From NCBI GenBank assembly GCA_963966315.1, contig CAWZYX010000084.1:1-13195 (forward strand): a stretch of 13,195 nt of DNA, in the 5' to 3' direction. The stretch is from Winogradskyella_A sp963966315 (lineage in GTDB: Bacteria; Bacteroidota; Bacteroidia; Flavobacteriales; Flavobacteriaceae). Made by a program: the position numbers and the translations under genes. Every line of letters begins with the position of its first letter. Within the stretch, counting starts at the first letter, position 1. Below are positions 1 through 5,950 of this stretch, piece after piece. The notes under the pieces are model-generated. The model worked only from the letters and a program-made list of their open reading frames with translations, was not told the DNA's origin and ran no database searches.

Positions 1-519
1 GGTCACGTAGACCTATTGGGACCTGCCATGGCAGTAGCTGATGAACTGATGGGGATTCCATCCTTTGATACACCCGATTATTCAGAGCTTTTCTCTGAAG
101 AAAAGGAGATGATCGCCAAATTAAAGAAGGTCTTCCTGATGGTGGCTGGCTCAGCTGTACAGAAATTTGGACCGGAATTAGAGCAGCACCAGCAGTTATT
201 ACTCAACGCTTCCAATATCTTGATCGAGATTTACATGGCTGAATCTGCAATCTTAAGAGCAGAGAAGAATGCAAAACGTTTTGGCGAAGAAGCGCAGAAA
301 GAGCAAATTGCTATGGCTAAGCTCTATCTGTTCAATGCTGTTGAGATCATTAAGAAAAATGGCCTTGAAGGCATCATTTCATTTACTGAAGGTGATGAGC
401 AGCGCATGATGCTTATGGGTCTGAAGCGTTTTACCAAATACACCAACTACCCAAATGTAGTAGAATTGAGAAATACCATTGCCGAAAAAGTAAAAGCAGA
501 AAACCAATACTGCTTTTAA
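1..519 (+). CDS. Acyl-CoA dehydrogenase, C-terminal part (5' truncated by window edge)
   Basis: The frame is open from the first base (GHVDLLGPAMAVADE...) to a TAA, so only about the last 172 residues of a longer protein are present. The helical C-terminus (KVFLMVAGSAVQKFG, QQLLLNASNILIEIYMAESA, RAEKNAKRFGEEA, ending NQYCF) matches, from memory, the C-terminal extension of the roughly 600-residue acyl-CoA dehydrogenases of Flavobacteriia. These are FAD enzymes that oxidise acyl-CoA to trans-2-enoyl-CoA in fatty-acid beta-oxidation. The FAD-binding and catalytic parts lie outside the window and cannot be checked. No start should be assigned here; the internal TTG and ATG codons near bases 16-28 are not the true start. 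The gene is followed by a strong hairpin terminator, so it is probably the last gene of its operon. Confidence 0.8.
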   Translation, partial: GHVDLLGPAMAVADELMGIPSFDTPDYSELFSEEKEMIAKLKKVFLMVAGSAVQKFGPELEQHQQLLLNASNILIEIYMAESAILRAEKNAKRFGEEAQKEQIAMAKLYLFNAVEIIKKNGLEGIISFTEGDEQRMMLMGLKRFTKYTNYPNVVELRNTIAEKVKAENQYCF

Positions 520-542
520 TAACTAGGTTTTAATATGATGCC

Positions 543-586
543 AAAAGCCAATTCTCCCGATAGGTATCGGTAGAATTGGCTTTTTT
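543..586 (+). terminator. Rho-independent terminator after the acyl-CoA dehydrogenase gene
   Basis: A 13-bp perfect stem (AAAAGCCAATTCT at 543-555 pairing with AGAATTGGCTTTT at 572-584) encloses a second perfect 6-bp palindrome (CCGATA 557-562, TATCGG 565-570, loop GG). The two are separated only by a C/T mismatch at 556/571. A run of six T closes the element. The outer stem reads A-run into T-run, so it could also work on the minus strand. It isolates the upstream operon from the gene starting at 622. Confidence 0.85.
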
Positions 587-621
587 AATTAACTTTAATA
601 GCTCAATATAAACCTCTAGAA

Positions 622-1812
622 ATGAAACAGGTAATCTCCCTATTACTCTTAATGATCGCCCAAACAATTATCGCTCAACCCAATACCGAAGTCTATCTGT
701 TCGATCTCAAATTATCAAATTCAGATAACGGGCTATTCAATCAGCGGAATATTTCCAATAATCCGGGCTACGACAACCAACCCTTTTTTTACAACGACCA
801 TACAATTGTATTTTCTTCAACACGCAAAGGGCAAACAGACATCGCTTCCTACAACGTAAAAAATGGTGACCTTTCTTACATTAATGACACGAAAGGAGGA
901 AGTGAGTATTCCCCCACCAGAATACCCGGAGAGCAGGCGGTTTCGGCCATTCGTTTAGATACTTCAGGCTTACAGCGCTTGTACCGATACGACTATAATA
1001 CAGGAAAGGACACCCTTCTGGTAAATAATCTGGTGATCGGATACCACACCTGGGTAAACGACCACACCCTTGCCTCTTTTGTTTTAGAAGATCCTCAGAC
1101 CCTAGTGATCAGCGATCTTAAGAAAGGTACCAACGTAACCATCGATAATGCCATAGGCAGATCATTACATAGTATTCCCGGGACAAGAAATACCTTCAGT
1201 TTCATTAGTAAAAAATCGAAGCGCTGGCTGATCAAATCAGTAAATATTGATAATAATAAAATTAGCACCATTGCACCCACTATAGAGGACGCTGAAGACA
1301 TGTGCTGGTTGAAGAATGGTAGCATCATCATGGCCAGGGGAAATACGCTTTATCAACTAGATCCAAAAAATGACAAGGACTGGTCCGTAATGAAGGTCTT
1401 TAAGGATCCCGACCTTCAAAATATTACCAGAGTTGCCGTTAATGAGGCGGGTACGCTGCTTAGCATTGTTTCGGAAGTGGAACAGGTGGCCCCTGAAGTA
1501 ATTGTGCAAAAACAATTAGATGCCTATAATTCAGGTGACCTGGATGCCTTTATGGCTACCTATTCAGAGGATGTTAAGTTATATCAGTTCCCAAATGATC
1601 TGATGAGCCAAGGTAAGGCTGCCATGCGACAGCAGTACGGGGCCATGTTCTCTTCCATTAGCGATTTGAATGCTGAGATCGAAGAAAGAATTGTTATTGG
1701 TAACAGAGTAATTGATAAGGAAAAAGTAACCGTTAATGGTAATATTGTTTACGCAGTAGCCATTTATGAAGTGACCAATGGTTTGATTTCCCGCGTCACC
1801 TTTATTCAGTAA
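622..1812 (+). CDS. Secreted TolB-like beta-propeller protein with C-terminal SnoaL/NTF2-like domain
   Basis: This 396-residue protein starts with a clear Sec signal peptide (MKQVISLLLLMIAQTIIAQ), so it is exported to the periplasm or beyond. Residues about 45-285 contain repeating strand units typical of a TolB/WD40-like propeller (for example IVFSSTRKGQTDIASYNV, RLYRYDYNTGKD, TLYQLDPKND). Residues 289-396 form a complete NTF2-like/SnoaL-type domain: the opening helix VQKQLDAYNSGDLDAFMATY is followed by YSEDVKLYQFP, a QGKAAMRQQY helix, and the final strands IVYAVAIYEV and LISRVTFIQ. SnoaL-like folds often bind small hydrophobic ligands or act as isomerases or hydrolases, but no catalytic set is assignable here. 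The two domains are joined with almost no linker. There is no visible ribosome binding site, which is usual in this phylum. Substrate and role are unknown. The cupin lipoprotein gene follows after 51 bp. Confidence 0.75.
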   Translation: MKQVISLLLLMIAQTIIAQPNTEVYLFDLKLSNSDNGLFNQRNISNNPGYDNQPFFYNDHTIVFSSTRKGQTDIASYNVKNGDLSYINDTKGGSEYSPTRIPGEQAVSAIRLDTSGLQRLYRYDYNTGKDTLLVNNLVIGYHTWVNDHTLASFVLEDPQTLVISDLKKGTNVTIDNAIGRSLHSIPGTRNTFSFISKKSKRWLIKSVNIDNNKISTIAPTIEDAEDMCWLKNGSIIMARGNTLYQLDPKNDKDWSVMKVFKDPDLQNITRVAVNEAGTLLSIVSEVEQVAPEVIVQKQLDAYNSGDLDAFMATYSEDVKLYQFPNDLMSQGKAAMRQQYGAMFSSISDLNAEIEERIVIGNRVIDKEKVTVNGNIVYAVAIYEVTNGLISRVTFIQ

Positions 1813-1863
1813 CAGGAACAGGCTCGAACCTTCATTTCTCCCCAAAGTACTCCCGTCAAGTGT

Positions 1864-2274
1864 ATGCATCCAGTGATAACCAACCAGCAAGTCGATCGAA
1901 CATTACCTATACTATTTCTTTTTTGTCTTGCATTCATTTTATTGTTTGGGTGCCGGCAATCAAATACGCTGCCGGATCCTTTAGAGGCCGGGTGGGAAGG
2001 CGAAAAAGTCTGTGAGATTATAGAAGATCAAGCTCGTTTAAGGGTTTTGAAATGCAGCTTTCCCCCGGGAGTTGGTCACAACAGACATTTTCATGCGGAA
2101 CATTTTGGGTATACAGTGAAAGGAAGCCGCTTTAAAATTAAAGATATTGAAGGAACGCGGGTTGTGGATGTCCCAACAGGCTCTTCTTTTTACAATGAGT
2201 TCATTGAATGGCACGAGGTTCTGAATGTGGGAGATAGTACAGCGGTTTTTTTAATTATGGAGCCGAAATCATGA
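1864..2274 (+). CDS. Cupin-domain lipoprotein
   Basis: This 136-residue protein has a hydrophobic N-terminal segment (residues 14-29) ending in a lipobox LFGC with Cys30, so it is predicted to be a lipoprotein processed by signal peptidase II. The mature part is a single small cupin barrel. Motif 1 is seen as GHNRHFHAEHFGYTVKG (H72, H75, H77, H80, G87) and motif 2 as PTG...H117-EVL-N121. The histidines can form a metal site, but the canonical motif-1 glutamate is not obvious (a histidine, H80, lies near its place). Whether it is an enzyme or a sensor/binding protein is unknown. Its TGA overlaps the ATG of the following DUF6090 remnant (ATGA at 2271-2274), so it appears to head a coupled cluster with the DUF6090 genes. 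Confidence 0.75.
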   Translation: MHPVITNQQVDRTLPILFLFCLAFILLFGCRQSNTLPDPLEAGWEGEKVCEIIEDQARLRVLKCSFPPGVGHNRHFHAEHFGYTVKGSRFKIKDIEGTRVVDVPTGSSFYNEFIEWHEVLNVGDSTAVFLIMEPKS

Positions 2275-2401
2275 TCAAATTCTTTAGACATATTAGAAAA
2301 TCTTTACTTATGGAAAATAGGACAGAGCGTAAAGAAAATGTCTTGTGGACATTTTTAGAGAATGGACCAGCTTGTCGCGTTGGCAATTAAAACTTGATTG
2401 A
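2271..2401 (+). pseudogene. Remnant of a DUF6090 family gene (internal deletion and frameshift)
   Basis: The reading frame from the ATG at 2271 begins MIKFFRHIRKSLLMENRTE, the same N-terminus as the two DUF6090 genes downstream (MIKLFRKIRY..., MIKIFRQIRQSLIM...). It then loses homology just before the expected membrane segment and stops at TAA 2388-2390 after 39 codons. In another frame, 2342-2401 reads LVDIFREWTSLSRWQLKLD and ends with a TGA that overlaps the next gene's ATG by one base (TGATG, 2399-2403). That is what the true 3' end of a coupled operon gene would look like. The siblings are about 725-735 bp; this is 131 bp. The best reading is that a full-length gene lost its middle, leaving head and tail out of frame. 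A functional 39-residue peptide is possible but less likely. Confidence 0.65.
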
Positions 2402-3126
2402 TGATAAAGCTATTCAGGAAAATTAGATACGAACTTATGAATCAAAATAAGTCCGCCAAACCTGCCTCGCCGGCAGGCAGGTACTTTAAATACGCCATTG
2501 GTGAAATTGTTCTAGTAGTAATTGGTATTCTTATTGCACTGCAGATCAACAATTGGAATAACCAACGCCTAGATGAAGAACGGGAAGCTTTTTTAATACG
2601 GCAGATTCATATAGAAATGAGTGATAATCTCGAGCAATTGAACGAGGTACAAAGCAACATTAAAGCAATAGTGGATGCCGGCTCAACACTTATTGAAATG
2701 TTCCCTTTAGATTTAGAAAAAGTAAGGGATGAAGCATTTATAAATAACTTTCCTGACTTCTTGTACTGCCCATCATTTGATCCCTATCAGGGCACTATAA
2801 AGTCCATCATAAATACGGGAGATTTAAACTTAATTCAGAACGACAGTTTGAGAAAATTGATTGTTACCTGGGAAGATGTCCTTGAAGATTATAAAGAAGA
2901 AGAGCAAATAGCATGGCAGTATGGGTACAAAATAATGGAGTGGACTACGGACCATTTTCCAAATCCAACTGTCGTTTCGTGGGATAATTATGAATTAGAC
3001 TTTAAAGGTTTACAGGCCAGGATTGGAGAAAAAGTATCTAGATATGGCTATTCCTATAATGGTGAGGACAGCAGGATATTAAAGTTGCATATAAGGTCCA
3101 TAATTGATTTAACTTCCAATGATTAA
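2401..3126 (+). CDS. DUF6090 family single-pass membrane protein, copy 1
   Basis: This 241-residue protein starts at the ATG at 2401; the TTG one codon earlier only adds a residue and breaks the shared MIK(L/I/F)FR start. A short cationic N-terminus is followed by the DUF6090 hallmark membrane segment at about residues 31-49 (YFKYAIGEIVLVVIG...ALQINNWN). After it comes a helix-rich, charged domain of about 190 residues with the INTGD motif (137-141) shared with copy 2. The topology is probably N-terminus inside with the long domain in the periplasm. Function is unknown. Residues 21-27 (PASPAGR) are an extra segment absent from copy 2 and encoded exactly by a 21-bp palindrome. The gene is preceded by the TGATG junction and overlaps copy 2 by 8 bases. 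Confidence 0.85.
   Translation: MIKLFRKIRYELMNQNKSAKPASPAGRYFKYAIGEIVLVVIGILIALQINNWNNQRLDEEREAFLIRQIHIEMSDNLEQLNEVQSNIKAIVDAGSTLIEMFPLDLEKVRDEAFINNFPDFLYCPSFDPYQGTIKSIINTGDLNLIQNDSLRKLIVTWEDVLEDYKEEEQIAWQYGYKIMEWTTDHFPNPTVVSWDNYELDFKGLQARIGEKVSRYGYSYNGEDSRILKLHIRSIIDLTSND
2461..2481. repeat. 21-bp palindromic element inside the DUF6090 copy 1 coding region
   Basis: Perfect 7-bp arms CCTGCCT (2461-2467) and AGGCAGG (2475-2481) flank CGCCGGC, which contains the self-palindrome GCCGGC (2469-2474). The element is GC-rich in an otherwise AT-leaning gene. It occupies exactly codons 21-27 of copy 1 (P-A-S-P-A-G-R). Copy 2 has nothing at this place, so it looks like an inserted repeat unit rather than conserved protein sequence. 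Confidence 0.7.
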
Positions 3127-3853
3127 AATCTTTAGGCAAATAAGGCAATCACTAATTATGAAAGGACAAACAACAAAATACCTTAAATACGCTATCGGCG
3201 AAATAATCCTCGTAGTTATTGGAATTCTTATAGCACTTCAGATTAACAATTGGAATGAAAATCACAAAAGGCAGCAACTAAAGAGCAATTACATTAGCTC
3301 CCTGCAAGAGGATTTAAGACAAGATTCCGTATTGGTAGCTGATCAGTTCAATTTCTACAAGGCTGATACTACTCGCCTTAATGATCAAATTAGACGAATT
3401 AAAAAACAGCCTTCGAGGGATACCTTGGCGCGTATAGCAAGGTACGAGTTCAGCACCGATATTCAACTAATCACCGCTTTTAATAACAAAACTTATAATG
3501 CGCTCATTAATACTGGAGATATAGCTTTACTCGATCCATGGTTGGTTGAGGACTTAGCGCGGTTAGATCAGCTTCAAAAGCTGGCAGTTAGTGTATATGA
3601 GCTAAGCCTCAATTCCTATGCTGAAACTTTATTGGTCTACAGAGAACGGCTTTCTGTTTATGATGATGCCCTAGCAGGAGAGCTACTGGATCCTATTTGG
3701 GATCAATTGTCATACGAAGAGATACTAAAGAATTTTAATATGATTGCTACGGCTAAGCTCACTACAAGTGGTAATGTACTGCAATTTTTACCAGTTTATT
3801 TAGAAATAATTACCGATCTCGATACAAGAATCAAGGAGGTATACGATCAGTGA
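3119..3853 (+). CDS. DUF6090 family single-pass membrane protein, copy 2
   Basis: This 244-residue protein has the same architecture as copy 1: a cationic start MIKIFRQIRQSLIMKG, a membrane segment at about residues 24-42 (KYAIGEIILVVIGILIALQ) followed by INNWNE, and then an alpha-helical, charge-rich domain (about 50-244) with INTGD at 130-134. Outside the N-terminal region and INTGD the two copies have diverged strongly, so the duplication is old or both were acquired from a diverse family. The ATG lies inside the last codons of copy 1 (8-base overlap), which implies translational coupling. The gene ends only 8 bp from the stop of the convergent acyloxyacyl hydrolase gene, with no visible terminator between them. 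Function is unknown. Confidence 0.85.
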   Translation: MIKIFRQIRQSLIMKGQTTKYLKYAIGEIILVVIGILIALQINNWNENHKRQQLKSNYISSLQEDLRQDSVLVADQFNFYKADTTRLNDQIRRIKKQPSRDTLARIARYEFSTDIQLITAFNNKTYNALINTGDIALLDPWLVEDLARLDQLQKLAVSVYELSLNSYAETLLVYRERLSVYDDALAGELLDPIWDQLSYEEILKNFNMIATAKLTTSGNVLQFLPVYLEIITDLDTRIKEVYDQ

Positions 3854-3861
3854 ATACACCA

Positions 3862-4959
3862 CTAGAATAAATAACCAAGTCTTAAATCAAAAAAATCGGC
3901 CACATGGCGGTGTACTTTTAAATTAAAGCCGGCAAAGAAATGCCTGTTAAAATGATAGGTTAAACCAAATCGCTGATACACATCATCATTGATGCGGTAT
4001 TCATTGAAATAATAGATCCCCAGTTGCTGGCTGAAGGAGACCCGACCCCACCAGAATTCATGACCTATTAAGACACTCCCTTGCGCAAAACTTCGGTCCA
4101 GACCATCCTCTTCAATCTGCTCCTTCCTTGAATAATCAAAGATCCATTCAGTACCTCCCATCAAAGCACTTCTACCACCGATCCAACGGCTGTAATTAGC
4201 AGAGAGGCCAAATACAAAAAACTTATCCTTATCACCCACCGCGGCGTTGCTCCATCCCGAAAGAAATGCCAGAAAAACCCGTGTCTTCTGCTCAGGAGGC
4301 TCCCGTTTACCTGTTCTGTTATAGTCCGGGAAGTCCACAGGAGTGAGACTCTTATTAACTCCCAGGCTCAAAGAAGGAAAATTAAGACCTTTATTAGGGG
4401 TACTTACCCCACCATTGGAAGTGTGGTTGTATTTTGCTGCCAGATGAATATTCCAGGAATCGGTAAGTCTGTAATTCATCCCCAGACCAAAGGAGAGAGC
4501 AAAACTCAGTCTGGTACTGTAGGACTCATTCAGTGGGTTACTGACTTCGTCATAAGGATTGGTGAGATAGGCTGCGCCTATTCCCGCTCGAACAAAAAAG
4601 TTGGTTCGCTTTTGAGTTCTAAAATAAGGTTCGAGAAAACCCATGCTAAGGATTCCACTGCCCAACACATCAGGATTATCAAAATTCCAGTAGGCCAGGT
4701 CCACCCCCACTCGTGGAAAACAGTTGCAAAAATCCCATGCTTTTTTAGAGAGTAGTAGTTTACTCCACTCGATGCCTATAGCCGTGGGGTAGGCATCGTC
4801 AATTTGTCGTAAGGAGGGTGCATGCTTTAAGATATTTCCGTAATCTAAATAAGCTCCAAGAACTGTGGGATTATTTATTGGTTCATTCCTATTGTTCTGA
4901 GCAAAGCAGGAATATCCCAATAAAACCATAATTAGGTAACAGAGCCAGATGCGGCACAT
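3862..4959 (-). CDS. Acyloxyacyl hydrolase, PagL-like outer-membrane lipid A deacylase family
   Basis: This 365-residue protein has a signal peptide (MCRIWLCYLIMVLLGYSCFA) and a series of amphipathic beta strands ending in an aromatic C-terminus (FFDLRLGYLF), as expected for an outer-membrane barrel. The segment AAKYNHTSNGG (about residues 174-184) matches the PagL signature H-x-S-N: H179, S181 and N182 correspond to the catalytic histidine and serine and the oxyanion asparagine of Pseudomonas PagL. PagL removes the 3-O-linked acyl chain of lipid A. The third PagL catalytic residue, a glutamate about 12 positions after the serine, appears to be N193 here (PNKGLNFPS). The protein is about twice the length of PagL, with an N-terminal extension and extra strands after residue 205. 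A plausible promoter lies 17 bp upstream of the start. Activity on lipid A is inferred. Confidence 0.7.
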   Translation of the reverse strand: MCRIWLCYLIMVLLGYSCFAQNNRNEPINNPTVLGAYLDYGNILKHAPSLRQIDDAYPTAIGIEWSKLLLSKKAWDFCNCFPRVGVDLAYWNFDNPDVLGSGILSMGFLEPYFRTQKRTNFFVRAGIGAAYLTNPYDEVSNPLNESYSTRLSFALSFGLGMNYRLTDSWNIHLAAKYNHTSNGGVSTPNKGLNFPSLSLGVNKSLTPVDFPDYNRTGKREPPEQKTRVFLAFLSGWSNAAVGDKDKFFVFGLSANYSRWIGGRSALMGGTEWIFDYSRKEQIEEDGLDRSFAQGSVLIGHEFWWGRVSFSQQLGIYYFNEYRINDDVYQRFGLTYHFNRHFFAGFNLKVHRHVADFFDLRLGYLF

Positions 4960-4975
4960 AGCAATTTTTTTTAGT

Positions 4976-5006
4976 CAAATTTCCTTTTCTTTTCTAAATA
5001 TACAAA
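4976..5006 (-). promoter_or_regulatory. Candidate Bacteroidetes-type promoter for the acyloxyacyl hydrolase gene
   Basis: Reading the minus strand, TTTG (5006-5003) is followed after exactly 19 bases by GAAATTTG (4983-4976). The Bacteroidetes primary sigma factor consensus is TTTG-N19/21-TAnnTTTG, so the -7 box matches at all fixed positions except the first. Its inner edge is 17 bases from the ATG, predicting a very short leader. This is a pattern match only. Confidence 0.4.
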
Positions 5007-5125
5007 GAAGTTTATTCTAAACTCGTTCATAGGTACTAAGCTCAAACAATCTAAAAATCAGCGAAGCTGACCAAACTCATTTTCTAACCTCCTTTTTTAA
5101 CTACCTTACAGGGTTAGAATCAGTC

Positions 5126-5146
5126 ACCATTATTGATAATAACGGT
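5126..5146. promoter_or_regulatory. Imperfect 21-bp palindrome, possible operator
   Basis: The arms ACCATTATT (5126-5134) and AATAACGGT (5138-5146) are complementary at 8 of 9 positions around a GAT centre. The element lies 52 bp upstream of the small-protein gene and about 120 bp upstream of the divergent hydrolase's promoter. Its size and symmetry fit the site of a dimeric regulator, but no regulator gene is adjacent and an AT-rich region can make such a palindrome by chance. Confidence 0.25.
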
Positions 5147-5197
5147 ACTATCGAAAATTTAAAAAAAAGTTATTCAGGTAACAAACAGACTAAAATC

Positions 5198-5389
5198 ATG
5201 AACTACAGAGTACATAGAATTGATGTAAAGAGGGATGATATTCAGGAAAAATTAGAGCGGTTTCTGAACACGCTTGAAGGAGAGCTTGTTTCTATCCTAC
5301 CGAACGTCCGTCCTACTTTTCAGATGATGGGAGCCATCGCAAAGGTGGACTTTGTTCTTATTGTTGAAAGAAACACCTCTGACCGTTAG
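5198..5389 (+). CDS. Small conserved protein, DUF4177-like
   Basis: This 63-residue protein (MNYRVHRIDVKRDDIQEKLE...) lacks a signal peptide or membrane segment, so it is probably cytosolic. The predicted pattern is strand (YRVHRIDV), helix (DIQEKLERFLNTLE), strand (ELVSILPNVR) and strand (AKVDFVLIVER). This resembles DUF4177-type small alpha/beta proteins, in which a helix ending LN.LEGE(L/V) is followed by a strand. I recall similar short proteins in Flavobacteriia but know of no function. It has a clean ATG start (AAAATCATG) and is followed 36 bp later by the VanZ-like gene, probably in one transcript. Confidence 0.65.
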   Translation: MNYRVHRIDVKRDDIQEKLERFLNTLEGELVSILPNVRPTFQMMGAIAKVDFVLIVERNTSDR

Positions 5390-5425
5390 ATCTAACTTAA
5401 AATCAGAGTATGAGTAGAAATAGAT

Positions 5426-5866
5426 ATGAAAAGTGGTGACAATTTTTTTATCGATATACAGGCCATGCGCACAGTCGATCGGATTCGGGTGATTTATTTT
5501 CTCATTGCTGTGCTTTTCTTTTTCCTTACCGAACTGGGAAGAAAGGTTTACAGGCCTTTTATTTACAGAAATAGTATTGATGACTACGGTATTGCGGATA
5601 GCGTTGGTAATTCGGGTGGGATCATTGTTCAGATTTTTGTTGCTCTGGCCATTTTGAACGCTCCCGGAGCAAAAGCGTTTCGCATCGTTGGGTTTATGGT
5701 CGCCGGATATATTCTCTATGAAATACTTCAGCCCTATTTACCACGAGGCGTTTTTGACTGGAAAGATATCTATGGCACTTTAATCGGTGGGGTCTTATCA
5801 GTCATTTTGTTGCTGCTGATAAAAAAAGTATTCATAAACAAAGTATTCTTCAGTTTAAATCAATAA
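5426..5866 (+). CDS. VanZ-like integral membrane protein
   Basis: This 146-residue protein has four predicted membrane helices at about 22-38, 63-80, 85-103 and 115-134. Between helices 3 and 4 it carries E99-xx-Q102-xxx-P106-R107-xxF110-D111-xxD114, followed by G117 and G121. This resembles the VanZ family pattern E..Q...P.R.f...D...N..G...G, with G117 at the place of the usual asparagine. VanZ-like proteins are widespread and mostly of unknown role; the founding VanZ gives low-level teicoplanin resistance, and resistance should not be assumed here. The start at 5426 gives a 13-residue polar leader; an alternative ATG at 5465 (MRTVDRIRVIYF) would also be a natural start. No gene follows on this strand; the next gene is convergent. 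Confidence 0.55.
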   Translation: MKSGDNFFIDIQAMRTVDRIRVIYFLIAVLFFFLTELGRKVYRPFIYRNSIDDYGIADSVGNSGGIIVQIFVALAILNAPGAKAFRIVGFMVAGYILYEILQPYLPRGVFDWKDIYGTLIGGVLSVILLLLIKKVFINKVFFSLNQ

Positions 5867-5950
5867 ACGAATTTGCACCCAACCGTCCTATCTTTTCAAT
5901 AAGTGCTGGTGAAGACTGTTTTAACAGATATTTAAATTATATCCACCCGA

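Noticed and set aside
1579..1890. Minus-strand open frame over the SnoaL-like domain
   Set aside because: It is a shadow of a well-supported plus-strand gene and encodes no recognisable domain.
2398..2400. TTG start for DUF6090 copy 1
   Set aside because: It adds a single residue, and the ATG at 2401 restores the shared MIK start and the TGATG junction.
5058..5070. Small hairpin TCAGC-GAA-GCTGA
   Set aside because: The stem is only 5 bp in an AT-rich gap with no T-run or conserved context; it is likely chance.
5916..5927. Hairpin CTGTT-TT-AACAG between the VanZ-like and M24 genes
   Set aside because: The stem is short and mostly A-T, with no T-tail, so it is not convincing as a terminator.
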